Origin: Candidatus Nomurabacteria bacterium
GTDB lineage: Bacteria; Patescibacteriota; Minisyncoccia; Phycocordibacterales; SBAW01
Assembly (NCBI GenBank): GCA_020854065.1
Contig: JADZGF010000008.1
Span: forward strand, 1 to 36,806
Direction: 5' to 3'
Length of the DNA stretch: 36,806 bases
Shown here piece after piece: positions 7,704 to 16,855 of the stretch (position 1 is the first letter of the stretch; every line of letters starts with the position of its first letter). A program made the position numbers and the translations under genes. The notes under the pieces were generated by a model. That model had not been told where the DNA came from. It worked only from the letters and a program-made list of their open reading frames with translations, and made no database searches.

Positions 7704-9662
7704 TTAAAAATCTACTTTAATCGGCTCAACCACAATTTCTTGCTTTTTCTTAGGCGTAATACCGTGCGTAATCAAGAGCTGTTCAAACTCTTCACGCTCA
7801 AGTGTCTCTTTCTCTACGAGTGCTTTCGCAATCGCATCAAGCGCTTTGCGGTGCTCGGTGATGATATCAAGTGCTTTTTGGTATGCACCATCGATAATCT
7901 TTTTAACCTCCGCATCAATCTCAGACGACACCTTCTCGCTATATTCTTTGCCGTTTACACCACTTCCAAAGAGTGCGCGACCGCCCTCTCCTTCAAGCGC
8001 AACCGTGCCCATCTTCTCCGACATGCCGTATTTGGTAACCATATCGCGTGCGAGTGCGCTTAATACTTGTAGATCATTGCTTGGACCGGTCGTGACATCA
8101 CCAAATACTTCCTTTTCAGCCACGTAACCTCCCAGCGACATTGCAATGTCATCCAAAAATTCTTTACGCCCCTGCATGCGTCTATCTTCAAACGGAAGCT
8201 TTAAGGTGTAGCCTGCGGCACGACCACGGCTGATGATAGAGATTTTGTGTACTGGATCAGAGTGCGGCAGGATTGACGCAACCAATGCATGTCCTGCTTC
8301 GTGATATGCAGTAATTTCTTTCTCTTTTTTATTCAGCACATGCGAGCGGCGCTCAGGACCGAGCATGACCTTTTCAATACTGCGGATGAGATCAAACTGC
8401 CCAACGGTCTTGCGATTCTCCCGCGCAGCAAGAATTGCTGCCTCGTTCATAAGGTTTGCCAAATCTGCTCCTGAAAATCCTGGAGTACGCTCAGCAATCA
8501 CCTCAAGGTTTACATCCTCCGCCAGAGGCTTCTTGCGCGCATGGATTTTCAATATCTCAAGCCGATCCCCCCGATCAGGAAGCTCGATAACGACACGGCG
8601 ATCAAAGCGACCGGGGCGCACCAGCGCAGGATCAAGCACATCAGGACGGTTGGTGGCTGCCATGACAATGACCTTCTCGTTTGGCTCAAAGCCGTCCATC
8701 TCAACCAAGATCTGGTTAAGGGTTTGTTCGCGTTCATCGTTTCCCCCACCTACACCGGTACCGCGAATGCGCCCCACCGCATCTATTTCATCCACAAAGA
8801 TAATAGCTGGCGAAGAGCGTTTGGCGGTTGCAAAAAGATCACGTACACGCGATGCCCCGACACCGACAAACATCTCAACAAACTCTGAACCCGAGATGCT
8901 AAAGAACGGCACTCCTGCTTCTCCGGCAACCGCACGCGCAAGCATGGTTTTGCCCGTACCAGATGCACCCATAAGGAGGATACCTTTCGGAATACGTGCA
9001 CCAATATCGAGAAACTTCTTCGGATTCTTCAAAAAGTCGACTACTTCCGTTAACTCTTGCTTTGCTTCTTTCGCACCTGCTACGTCGCGGAACGTAACGC
9101 GATTGCCGCTGTCATTCGGATCAATGACGCGCGGCTTAGACTGCCCGAAGGAAAACGCCTGCATACCCGCACCACGCACCTGGCGCGAGAGATACCATGC
9201 AAAAAACGCAATGAGGAGAAGCGGGATAATAAACGGTGCGAGTGCTGCAAGCCAAAATTGGAACGCACTTTCACGCTTTATATCGATAGAAACCGCATTC
9301 AGTGCCTGCGTTGAGACACCATAGTTAATGAGCGTGTCGGTCAACGCTGCATCAGGTTCTTTTTTAGACTGCTTCTCGCTGTCATCTTGGTATACGATTT
9401 TCAAATCGTTGCCATCAACTTCGATAGAGGCAACTAACCCGCGATCGACATCTTGCGCAAGTTGGGTGAGCGCAATGTCTTGTGGTTTTGGATTACCCTC
9501 CCCTACAAAATAGCTATATGCTCCGGCAAGCAAAAGAAGCAAGACAATGGCTGTTGCCAAATTGACCCAAAAACTATCTCCTCGAGGCATTTTTGGCATG
9601 GGAGGTAATGGTCCCCTGCCGCGGCGTTTCCCCGGGCCCCCTTTGTTGTTGCCCTCTGGCAT
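7704..9662 (-). CDS. ftsH: ATP-dependent zinc metalloprotease FtsH
   Basis: [33 protein letters not shown]-like [24 protein letters not shown]-terminal TMs. Confidence 0.97.
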   Translation of the reverse strand: MPEGNNKGGPGKRRGRGPLPPMPKMPRGDSFWVNLATAIVLLLLLAGAYSYFVGEGNPKPQDIALTQLAQDVDRGLVASIEVDGNDLKIVYQDDSEKQSKKEPDAALTDTLINYGVSTQALNAVSIDIKRESAFQFWLAALAPFIIPLLLIAFFAWYLSRQVRGAGMQAFSFGQSKPRVIDPNDSGNRVTFRDVAGAKEAKQELTEVVDFLKNPKKFLDIGARIPKGILLMGASGTGKTMLARAVAGEAGVPFFSISGSEFVEMFVGVGASRVRDLFATAKRSSPAIIFVDEIDAVGRIRGTGVGGGNDEREQTLNQILVEMDGFEPNEKVIVMAATNRPDVLDPALVRPGRFDRRVVIELPDRGDRLEILKIHARKKPLAEDVNLEVIAERTPGFSGADLANLMNEAAILAARENRKTVGQFDLIRSIEKVMLGPERRSHVLNKKEKEITAYHEAGHALVASILPHSDPVHKISIISRGRAAGYTLKLPFEDRRMQGRKEFLDDIAMSLGGYVAEKEVFGDVTTGPSNDLQVLSALARDMVTKYGMSEKMGTVALEGEGGRALFGSGVNGKEYSEKVSSEIDAEVKKIIDGAYQKALDIITEHRKALDAIAKALVEKETLEREEFEQLLITHGITPKKKQEIVVEPIKVDF

Positions 9663-9714
9663 GTAGACCCCATAGTACTACGCCCATACCTAAAAAGAAA
9701 ATGAGCACAATTGA

Positions 9715-9723
9715 TGATATAGT
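9715..9723 (+). promoter_or_regulatory. Extended -10 promoter of smpB, predicted leaderless
   Basis: TGA-TATAGT followed by 6 nt then GTG at 9730. Confidence 0.5.
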
Positions 9724-9729
9724 CGTGTC

Positions 9730-10173
9730 GTGAGCTTGCTGGAGCATAAAAAAGCCCGTCTTAACTACGAAATACTCGAGGAATTCGAGGCGGGTTTAGA
9801 ATTGCTGGGACCTGAGGTAAAGAGTTTGCGTAAGGGTGATGGAAAACTGGAAGGCGCTCATATAATCATCAGAGGCGGTGAGGCATATTTAGTGGGGGCA
9901 CACATACCGCCGTACCAGCCCAAGAATGCTGGAGAAGCCTATGATCCTGACCGCAGCCGCAAACTCCTCTTTACCAAAAAAGAATTAGCCGCACTCGCTG
10001 GATATGAGGGACAGAAGGGCTTGACAATAGTGCCACTTAAGGTGTATAATAAGGGGAAGGTATTAAAGCTTTTAGTGGGTGCCGCGCGTGGTCGTAAGAA
10101 TTATGACAAGCGCGCCGTCTTAAAGAAGCGAGATACCGATCGGGAGATTCGCAGAACCTTGAAAAAAGAATAG
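9730..10173 (+). CDS. smpB: SsrA-binding protein SmpB
   Basis: HKKARLNYEILEEFEAGLELLGPEVKSLRKG...GEAYLVGAHIPPY...RKLLFTKKEL...AARGRKNYDKR. Confidence 0.96.
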   Translation: MSLLEHKKARLNYEILEEFEAGLELLGPEVKSLRKGDGKLEGAHIIIRGGEAYLVGAHIPPYQPKNAGEAYDPDRSRKLLFTKKELAALAGYEGQKGLTIVPLKVYNKGKVLKLLVGAARGRKNYDKRAVLKKRDTDREIRRTLKKE

Positions 10174-10228
10174 TGTGAGATTAGGAAATCGTTCACGATA
10201 AGCGCCGGTTAAGCGTCGGGCACTTTTC

Positions 10229-10605
10229 GGGGATGACAGGCCTAGACAATTGGACTACGCGATTGATGCGCGAGTCAGAACTGGGGTACTTCTTAAAACT
10301 GCTCCACACTCTAACTGGCAAATCAGTTGCATCGCCTTAGTTTAAGGCGAATGATTTCGCGCTCGCCTAACGCTTAGGCTGAGTTCGTCAGCGCTCCTTC
10401 AACACTCGTGAGGAGGAATACGCTGTTATATTACCGAGTTGCTGCGAGGGAGCTGATCACTCCCCTGCTTAAGACATGATCTTTGCTCTGCCGCGCTTTG
10501 GTGCGCCTTTAATTCGGCAGAGTGAGCATCGAAGGTGTACTACGTCTCGTAGAAGCCCAATCCGTATCCTTTTGCACGGGGGTTCAACTCCCCCCATCTC
10601 CACCA
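10229..10605 (+). ncRNA. ssrA: tmRNA (SsrA)
   Basis: 5' GGGGATG pairs with 3' CATCTCC-ACCA; T-arm ACGGGGGTTCAACTCCCCC; tag reading AAG GCG AAT GAT TTC GCG CTC GCC TAA; directly downstream of smpB. Confidence 0.93.
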
Positions 10606-10610
10606 CACAC

Positions 10611-10641
10611 AAAAGTCCCGACACATCGCCGGGACTTTTGC
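10611..10641 (+). terminator. Intrinsic terminator after tmRNA
   Basis: AAAAGTCCCG...CGGGACTTTT. Confidence 0.7.
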
Positions 10642-10661
10642 GTAAAGAACTTCTTTTGCAG

Positions 10662-10916
10662 CTACGGGGTCATAGTGCCACCACCTGTGTTGCCCGAGCC
10701 TGCACCGCCATCTACTGACGGCACTGCAGGGGCAGGAGTATTCGGAAGCGTCACGTCGATATTGGTACCCCCTGCCGGTGCGGCAGAGTTACGTACAAAC
10801 CCCGGCCACACGAAGAGACCAATAATGATGAGCGCCGCAAGCACTACAAGCGCTACCGCCCACCCAGCACCACTCTCTTCGTTGGTTGCTGGTGTCGTGT
10901 TTATTACTGTCGCCAT
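10662..10916 (-). CDS. Small single-pass membrane protein with Ala/Pro/Gly-rich C-terminus
   Basis: MATVINTTPATNEESGAGWAVALVVLAALIIIGLFVWPGFV... Confidence 0.65.
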   Translation of the reverse strand: MATVINTTPATNEESGAGWAVALVVLAALIIIGLFVWPGFVRNSAAPAGGTNIDVTLPNTPAPAVPSVDGGAGSGNTGGGTMTP

Positions 10917-11042
10917 ATGGGTATTGTTAACGAGTAACTCTCTTATGGTAGAGGGAATGCACTGAAGCAAGTATGAACCCCTCAAGGGGGGTTTCCCCTT
11001 GTATGTACCTATGGTATAGTATGCCCAACATACCCTACTACA

Positions 11043-11555
11043 TTGGATACCCGTATTAACCACCAGATCAGGGCGAGTGAGGTCCGCGTTGTCGGCGCCG
11101 AGGGAGAAAATCTCGGTGTCCTTTCCCTCTCCGAAGCTCTGGCTCGAGCTGAGGAGGCCGGTTTGGACCTTATCGAGATAAGCCCAAATGCCAAGCCCCC
11201 GGTTGCAAAAATAATGGAATATGGTAAATTCCAATACGAACAGCAGAAAAAACGCCGGGAAATAAAGGCTAAATCCCACACCACCGAGACGAAGTCCGTC
11301 CAGGTTAAGATCGGCACCGGCGACCATGACATGCAGTTAAAGGCCCGTAAAGCAGCCGAATGGCTCTCTGAGGGTCATCGCGTAAAAGTAGACCTCTTCC
11401 TCTGGGGGCGATACAAATATATGGAGTTCAACTTCCTTAAGGAGCGGCTCGAGCGATTTTTGAAGCTCATCCCGGAGGAGTATAAGATCTCCGATACGAT
11501 CCAAAAGAGCCCGAAAGGACTCACGTGCGTGATAGAGCGAGCAAAAAAGCAATAA
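11043..11555 (+). CDS. infC: Translation initiation factor IF-3 (TTG start)
   Basis: NHQIRASEVRVVGAEGENLGVLSLSEALARAEEAGLDLIEISPNAKPPVAKIMEYGKFQYE. Confidence 0.96.
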   Translation: MDTRINHQIRASEVRVVGAEGENLGVLSLSEALARAEEAGLDLIEISPNAKPPVAKIMEYGKFQYEQQKKRREIKAKSHTTETKSVQVKIGTGDHDMQLKARKAAEWLSEGHRVKVDLFLWGRYKYMEFNFLKERLERFLKLIPEEYKISDTIQKSPKGLTCVIERAKKQ

Positions 11556-11556
11556 C

Positions 11557-11751
11557 ATGAAAGCAAACAAAGCATTCGGAAAGCGCCTCAAAGTTACCCG
11601 TACGGGGAAGATTGTTGCGCGCAAACCTGGACAGAACCATTTCAATGCAAAAGAGAGCCGCGCTACTCAGATGAGCGGCCGCCGCAGCCAGAATATCAGC
11701 GAGCGCACCATGACCCCAAAGGTTAAACAGCGCTATATCAATAATCTCTAA
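11557..11751 (+). CDS. rpmI: 50S ribosomal protein bL35
   Basis: MKANKAFGKRLKVTRTGKIVARKPGQNHF; between infC and rplT. Confidence 0.92.
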   Translation: MKANKAFGKRLKVTRTGKIVARKPGQNHFNAKESRATQMSGRRSQNISERTMTPKVKQRYINNL

Positions 11752-11756
11752 GTACC

Positions 11757-12107
11757 ATGGCACGCGTTAAAGGAGGCAAAACATCAAATAAGCGCCGCAA
11801 GAACATTCTGGCGCAGGCTAAAGGCTACCGCTTTGGTCGCTCGACTAAGACACGCATGGCGAAAGAGGCCATCTTCCATGCCGGTAAGTATGCGTTTGCA
11901 CACCGCCGCGACAAAAAGAACGATATGCGCCGACTCTGGACGGTCCGCATCAACGGCGCCCTCGACACTATGGGCAACGCAGTAAGCTACAGCCGCCTCA
12001 TCGACGCGATGAACAAAAAGGGTGTGTTGGTGAACCGCAAGATGCTTTCAGAGCTTGCAGCAAAATCTCCTCGCACATTTGAGGCAATCGTTAAGAAAGT
12101 ATCCTAA
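11757..12107 (+). CDS. rplT: 50S ribosomal protein bL20
   Basis: MARVKGGKTSNKRRKNILAQAKGYRFGRST...RRLWTVRINGA. Confidence 0.97.
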   Translation: MARVKGGKTSNKRRKNILAQAKGYRFGRSTKTRMAKEAIFHAGKYAFAHRRDKKNDMRRLWTVRINGALDTMGNAVSYSRLIDAMNKKGVLVNRKMLSELAAKSPRTFEAIVKKVS

Positions 12108-12113
12108 CAAAAT

Positions 12114-12136
12114 CCCGCCAACCGGCGGGTTTTTTG
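12114..12136 (+). terminator. Intrinsic terminator
   Basis: ATCCCGCCAACCGGCGGGTTTTTTG. Confidence 0.8.
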
Positions 12137-12137
12137 T

Positions 12138-12767
12138 TTATAAGTGCGCCGTAGCGGACATCTCCCCCACGTCCTTACTTTTCTCAAAATGGAAGGATGC
12201 CCGGTTTACTCTGTCTTGATTCACCATCTCAGCCACCCGCTCTACCAATCGTGCTGGATCAGTATCAAACACAATGCGGTCGTTCGGGCGATGTCCTTTC
12301 TCTAACAAGTTTTTTATCACCTCATCAGTCTCCCAGTCAGCCTCTAAAATACCGATTGGCTTTTTGTCTTCAAAGGCGATTGTAAACTCATGGATGGTAC
12401 CAATGCGTCCGCAGCCAAAGAGCACTGCATCGGCGCTGCGTGTCATGATGAGGTCGCGCCCAGGGAAGCCAAAGCCGGTGTAGACAATCACGTCCAAATA
12501 CTCGACCGGCAAGTTATACGAATCAATGTGTTCTTTCTCGGAGTTTGCAGGAGAAAACCCAATGGTTATACCCCTCTTCTCTTTCGCACCCATTGCTGCC
12601 CAGAGCGGAAAGCCGGTAGTTGCTCCATTTACCAAAACCGCATTCTTAAGAGCGATCTGTCGTCCGAGCTCGAGCCCTTTGTCGTACGCATCAATACCGC
12701 AGTGCCCTGTTTCGGCAGCTCCGGATATCGCGAACTTAACCTGCATATGCGGGTTCTTTGGATCCAT
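12138..12767 (-). CDS. LOG-like (SLOG superfamily) protein
   Basis: Rossmann-like AISGAAETGHCG...GATTGFPLWAAMGAKE...GFPGRDLIMTRSADAVLFGCGRIGTIHEFTIAFEDKKPIGIL. Confidence 0.7.
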   Translation of the reverse strand: MDPKNPHMQVKFAISGAAETGHCGIDAYDKGLELGRQIALKNAVLVNGATTGFPLWAAMGAKEKRGITIGFSPANSEKEHIDSYNLPVEYLDVIVYTGFGFPGRDLIMTRSADAVLFGCGRIGTIHEFTIAFEDKKPIGILEADWETDEVIKNLLEKGHRPNDRIVFDTDPARLVERVAEMVNQDRVNRASFHFEKSKDVGEMSATAHL

Positions 12768-12781
12768 TTTCTTCTATTTTA

Positions 12782-14095
12782 CTATAGGTTTATCACCGCC
12801 TGCTCCCCCGCACTGGGCGCAACTGCATCAACACTCAAATAGTCGCGGATACGCTGGGTGAGGAACGCAGCTGAGGCAGGTTCACCCTCAACCACAAACA
12901 CTTTTTCTATACCGTCTGATGACTTGTTCACCAACTCCAAAAGTCCTTCCCCGTCACGGTGTGCCGAATAGCCAAAGATTGCCTCGACTTTCGCCCCTAC
13001 CTTCACCGGCTCATGGTGCAGATCAACGGTCTTTGCCCCCTCAAGGAGACGACGACCAACAGAGCCTGCCGCTTGGTACCCGACGATAAGGAGGGTTGAT
13101 TTATTGTCCGGCAATACCCAACGCTCGTGCGCTATGACGCGACCACCGGTCGACATGCCAGAGCCCGCAAGAATAATCTTTGGGTTTGGCGCATGCTCAA
13201 GCGCACGTGACTCTTCCGTCGTTTCGATAAACTTCAACCCGGGGAAAGAAAAGATATCCCCCTTCCCCAACTCCTGTATAAACACTGCGGTCACCTTGCT
13301 CGCCAGCGGTGAATCAACATACACCGGCATAGCAGGCACTCGCTTCTCGCTCATAAGCGTTTTGATTTCATACAAAAGATCTTGGGTACGCTCGGTCGAG
13401 AATGCAGGGATAAGCAACGTGCCACCACGCCCTGCAGAGTCTTCGATAACATTCTCGAGTCTTTCGCGCCGATCCTCATCCTGCCGCACTCGATCACCAT
13501 AGACGCTCTCGAGCAATACATACTGCGCCTTAGGCAGCGTATCGATGTGTGGCAAGAGTGGTGAGTTGCCACCGCCAATATCACCGCTAAAGAGTACGGT
13601 CCTCCCATTGCGCGTAATGGTGGCCATGGCAGAGCCTAAGATATGCCCTGCATCATGGAGCGCAACAGTGCACCCATCAGCCAATGCTACATCTTCGCCA
13701 TACTGCGCCACTTTCCAAAGCGAGAGTGCTTTTTCAATATGTACCGGAGTATAAGGAGTATCTGCCTCCTTCATATCGAGGAGCTTAAATGCATCATGCA
13801 GCATCGGTTCAGCGAGCGCGCGTGTTGCCGCAGTTGAGAGTATCGTACCGGCAAATCCTTGTTTAACGAGCCACGGTATGCGACCAATGTGGTCGATATG
13901 TGCGTGAGTCACGATAAGGTGTGAGACTTCCTTTGCATCGTATGCAAACGGTACCCAATTCTTCTCCTCATCTTTATGGGAACCTTGCTGCATTCCGCAG
14001 TCGACTAAAAACTTCGCACCGCCCGTATCCAACATAAAATTAGAACCTGTCACTGTCCCTGCCCCACCGTAGAAGGTAATTGTCGATTGTTGCAT
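12782..14095 (-). CDS. MBL-fold/beta-CASP RNA-processing exonuclease-like protein
   Basis: THAHIDHIGRIP, GHILGSAM, FSGDIGG, PAFSTERTQDLLYE, IILAGSGMSTGGR, GYSAHRDGEGLL. Confidence 0.9.
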   Translation of the reverse strand: MQQSTITFYGGAGTVTGSNFMLDTGGAKFLVDCGMQQGSHKDEEKNWVPFAYDAKEVSHLIVTHAHIDHIGRIPWLVKQGFAGTILSTAATRALAEPMLHDAFKLLDMKEADTPYTPVHIEKALSLWKVAQYGEDVALADGCTVALHDAGHILGSAMATITRNGRTVLFSGDIGGGNSPLLPHIDTLPKAQYVLLESVYGDRVRQDEDRRERLENVIEDSAGRGGTLLIPAFSTERTQDLLYEIKTLMSEKRVPAMPVYVDSPLASKVTAVFIQELGKGDIFSFPGLKFIETTEESRALEHAPNPKIILAGSGMSTGGRVIAHERWVLPDNKSTLLIVGYQAAGSVGRRLLEGAKTVDLHHEPVKVGAKVEAIFGYSAHRDGEGLLELVNKSSDGIEKVFVVEGEPASAAFLTQRIRDYLSVDAVAPSAGEQAVINL

Positions 14096-14110
14096 GGATT
14101 TATCTTAACA
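14096..14110 (-). promoter_or_regulatory. Extended -10 promoter of beta-CASP gene, predicted leaderless
   Basis: Minus strand TGT-TAAGAT-aaatcc-ATG. Confidence 0.45.
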
Positions 14111-14119
14111 AAGTTATTA

Positions 14120-14268
14120 TCAGAAAATCCCGCGCCTGCGGGATTCTCTGGTGGACGCCGGGAGCAAGTGTCTGACTTTAAGCCAGGTGGGTGCTATAAA
14201 GCGGTACACCACGGTGCCCCGCATCAGGCTCCCTTTTTAACACTTAAGGACATTTGCTCCCGAAGTCC
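14120..14268 (-). ncRNA. Candidate structured ncRNA (6S-like shape), about 149 nt
   Basis: Extended -10 TGC-TATACT at 14283-14275(-); GGACuUCGGGAGCAAaUGUC pairs with GACAcUUGCUCCCGGcGUCC; internal bubble and apical hairpins; terminator AATCCCGC-AGGC-GCGGGATTTTCTG at the 3' end; no plausible ORF. Confidence 0.65.
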
Positions 14269-14287
14269 TCTATAAGTATAGCAAAAA

Positions 14288-14881
14288 CTACTCGTCGATG
14301 CCGAAACGCTTGTATTTGTGAATTGGGTGTTTCCCGAACCAGTGCTTGATCTCGTGTGCTGCCTCCTCAGTGGTCTCAGACGCATGGATAAGGTTGTATA
14401 CCGAGCGACGCTCGAGGTTAGCGGAGAGTGCAGAATCTGCAGAGTAGTCGCCACGGATCGTACCCATCTCAGCAGATGCGGGCATCGTAGCGCCAACAAT
14501 CTTGCGTACCATCGGTACTGCATGCACGCCCTGCACCACCATGCGTACCATCGGGGCGCTGACCATAAAATCAACAAGCCAGCCACGCACTACCTTACCC
14601 ACCTTAAGCAGGTCGGTTGTACCAAAGTCTTTTTTAACCTCGTCAATAGAAAGACCGTTCTTCTCGTATGTTGAAAGAGTCTTCTCCCCTAGACGGCGTA
14701 CCCAAGAGTCCGCCTTCGGATAATGGGAATCAATTTCCTTGCGGGTTGCCTGGAACATCTCCATAGCAACCACTTTTAGATCGCGCTGTTCAAAGCGCTT
14801 GATGATCTCACCGATAAGGCCCTTGCGGACCCCGTCCGGCTTGATGAGTACAAATGTCTTCTCCTCTTTAGGATGCATCAT
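14288..14881 (-). CDS. ndk: Nucleoside diphosphate kinase (long form)
   Basis: KTFVLIKPDGVRKGLIGEIIKRFEQRDLKVVAMEM...GTIRGDYS...NLIHASET. Confidence 0.93.
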   Translation of the reverse strand: MMHPKEEKTFVLIKPDGVRKGLIGEIIKRFEQRDLKVVAMEMFQATRKEIDSHYPKADSWVRRLGEKTLSTYEKNGLSIDEVKKDFGTTDLLKVGKVVRGWLVDFMVSAPMVRMVVQGVHAVPMVRKIVGATMPASAEMGTIRGDYSADSALSANLERRSVYNLIHASETTEEAAHEIKHWFGKHPIHKYKRFGIDE

Positions 14882-14921
14882 GACAGCCTAACCTTACAAT
14901 AAAAACCCTTATCTTGCAACG

Positions 14922-15680
14922 CTATCGAGTTAAAATCTCGGGACCATCTTTGGTCACCAAGACCGTATCTTCAAAGTGTGCGGCCCGACCACCATCCTCC
15001 ATCCGGTACGTCCAATCATCCTCATCAAGAATGATTGCACCCTTCCCTTCACAGAGCATCGGCTCTATCGCAAGCACCATACCCTCTACAATTTTTTCTC
15101 CCTCACCCGCACGACCATCGTTCGCAATGAAGGGCTTTTCATGCACAGCCTTGCCCACTGCATGTCCACCTAGGTCCTCGACAATGCCGAGCTTATATTT
15201 CTTCGCCACGACGCCCGTTGCAGCACCTAAATCTCCAATATGATTTCCAACCTGTGCTGCTTTAATTGACTCCTTTAGTGCTTCACGCGTACCCTCTACC
15301 AAATTATGCGCAGCCGCATCACCTTCACCCACAATCACCGTACGCGCTGCATCAACAAAGTAGCCGTTATATGAAAGTCCAAGGTCGACTGTAACGACAT
15401 CGCCTTCTTCAAGCACCTTCCCTCCGGGAATACCATGCACCACTTCATCGTTTATCGACACACACAGTGCTGCTGGATATGGCGAAGACGCCCCTTCAGG
15501 TTGATAGCGTAAAAAAGAAGAACGCGCGCCTTCTCGCACAATATACTGCTCAGCAGCCATATCGAGCGCAGATGTGGTAACACCAGGTTTAACCATACTC
15601 TCAAGCTCGCGGAGTGCCGCAGCCAATATCTTCCCTGCCTTACGCAGATTCTCTATTTCCTCTTGTTTGGTGGCTATCAT
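14922..15680 (-). CDS. map: Methionine aminopeptidase type I
   Basis: VCVSINDEVVHGIPG-like segment, VTVDLGLSYNGYFVDAARTVIVG, GHAVGKAVHEKPFI, GMVLAIEPM; overlaps adk by ATGA. Confidence 0.96.
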   Translation of the reverse strand: MIATKQEEIENLRKAGKILAAALRELESMVKPGVTTSALDMAAEQYIVREGARSSFLRYQPEGASSPYPAALCVSINDEVVHGIPGGKVLEEGDVVTVDLGLSYNGYFVDAARTVIVGEGDAAAHNLVEGTREALKESIKAAQVGNHIGDLGAATGVVAKKYKLGIVEDLGGHAVGKAVHEKPFIANDGRAGEGEKIVEGMVLAIEPMLCEGKGAIILDEDDWTYRMEDGGRAAHFEDTVLVTKDGPEILTR

Positions 15681-16270
15681 GCTAAGGTAAGTGCCTTAAG
15701 AATATCGGCATGCACTGCTTCTATCGTCTGCTCGCCATTGACCTCAACGACACGATAGTCAGGGTTGGCACGGAACCATTCCATCACCTTTCCTGTTTGT
15801 GTACGGTTCCAGGCAAGACGGTTGCGGATCCCCTCCTCGGTATCGTCTTTACGCGCACGTTTCAAAAGTCGTGTCAGCGCTTCTTCGTCTGAAATATTGA
15901 TATGGAGCAAGGTCGGCTTTGCTCGTTTATAAAAATGAATAGCCGTATCAAACATCATCAGCTGTGCTTGTTCGCGTGGAAATCCGTCGATAAAAAGATG
16001 TTCATCCCCCTTCATTGAATCGAACATAAACTGCGTCATGAGGTAGCCGGTGATAAAGCCAGGAACCAATTGTCCTGAATCAACAATCTGCTTCACTTGC
16101 TTTTGCACGTCACTCTCTCCTTTTGAAAACTCGCGTAACACCTGCCCAGCCTCAAAATACACGACCTTCCGTGCTGGATCGTGTTTCTCTACATACGCTT
16201 TGAGGAGTTCAACCTGGGTGCCCTTACCGCTTCCCTGTGGTCCTGCAAATATAATCGTGAGTGGTTGCAC
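15677..16270 (-). CDS. adk: Adenylate kinase / nucleoside monophosphate kinase
   Basis: IIFAGPQGSGKGTQVELLKAYV...FIDGFPREQAQ...RARKDDTEEGIRNRL. Confidence 0.9.
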   Translation of the reverse strand: MQPLTIIFAGPQGSGKGTQVELLKAYVEKHDPARKVVYFEAGQVLREFSKGESDVQKQVKQIVDSGQLVPGFITGYLMTQFMFDSMKGDEHLFIDGFPREQAQLMMFDTAIHFYKRAKPTLLHINISDEEALTRLLKRARKDDTEEGIRNRLAWNRTQTGKVMEWFRANPDYRVVEVNGEQTIEAVHADILKALTLA

Positions 16271-16282
16271 TAAGGTATCTTA

Positions 16283-16852
16283 CTATTCTTCGGACAATTT
16301 TTGAACTGCTGCTACAAAGTCTCGTTTTGCCTGCTCCAACCCTCCATCGAGATTCGTAACTACAATATCTGCCTGTGCTTTAAAGCTTGTCTCGTCCTCG
16401 TATCGTTTGCGGCGAGCCAACAGCTCGACTTCACCAATCGGTGCACGAGCACGGATACGTCGCTCCAAGTCTTCCCAGGAACCCGCATCGATAAAGATAA
16501 TCTTCAAAACCCCTTCTGGTATACAGTCCTGCAATTGCCGAGCTCCCTGCACCTCGACCTCCCGGACCACGAGTTTGCCTGCCTCAAGCGCCGGTATAAT
16601 CTCCGAGCGGAGCGTCCCATAATAGCTGCCACCATACGGCGCCCATTCTAAAAACTCCTCAGCCGCCTGTCGGCGTTCGAACTCTTCTTTCGTAACAAAA
16701 AAGTATTTCTCCCCCTCCACTTCCCCAGGACGTGGGGTTCGTGTCGTGCATGAGCGTGGAAATACGATAGAGGGCACCTGTTCACGCAGATGCCCAAGGA
16801 GCGCACTCTTGCCGCTGCCTGATGGTCCAACGACAAGAATAAAAGTACCCAT
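16283..16852 (-). CDS. gmk: Guanylate kinase
   Basis: ILVVGPSGSGKSALLGHLREQ...SCTTRTPRPGEVEGEKYFFVTKEEFE. Confidence 0.93.
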   Translation of the reverse strand: MGTFILVVGPSGSGKSALLGHLREQVPSIVFPRSCTTRTPRPGEVEGEKYFFVTKEEFERRQAAEEFLEWAPYGGSYYGTLRSEIIPALEAGKLVVREVEVQGARQLQDCIPEGVLKIIFIDAGSWEDLERRIRARAPIGEVELLARRKRYEDETSFKAQADIVVTNLDGGLEQAKRDFVAAVQKLSEE

Positions 16853-16855
16853 GTC

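Noticed and set aside
10476-10965. + strand ORFs 10476-10718 and 10522-10965
   Set aside because: They overlap tmRNA, its terminator and the antisense of the small membrane protein gene; no family signal.
11043-11045. TTG start of infC as evidence of IF3 autoregulation
   Set aside because: E. coli infC uses AUU for autoregulation, but TTG is a common alternative start here, so a special role is not supported.
14087-14275. + strand ORF across the ndk/beta-CASP gap
   Set aside because: Antisense to the structured RNA candidate; peptide is low-information and lacks a start context.
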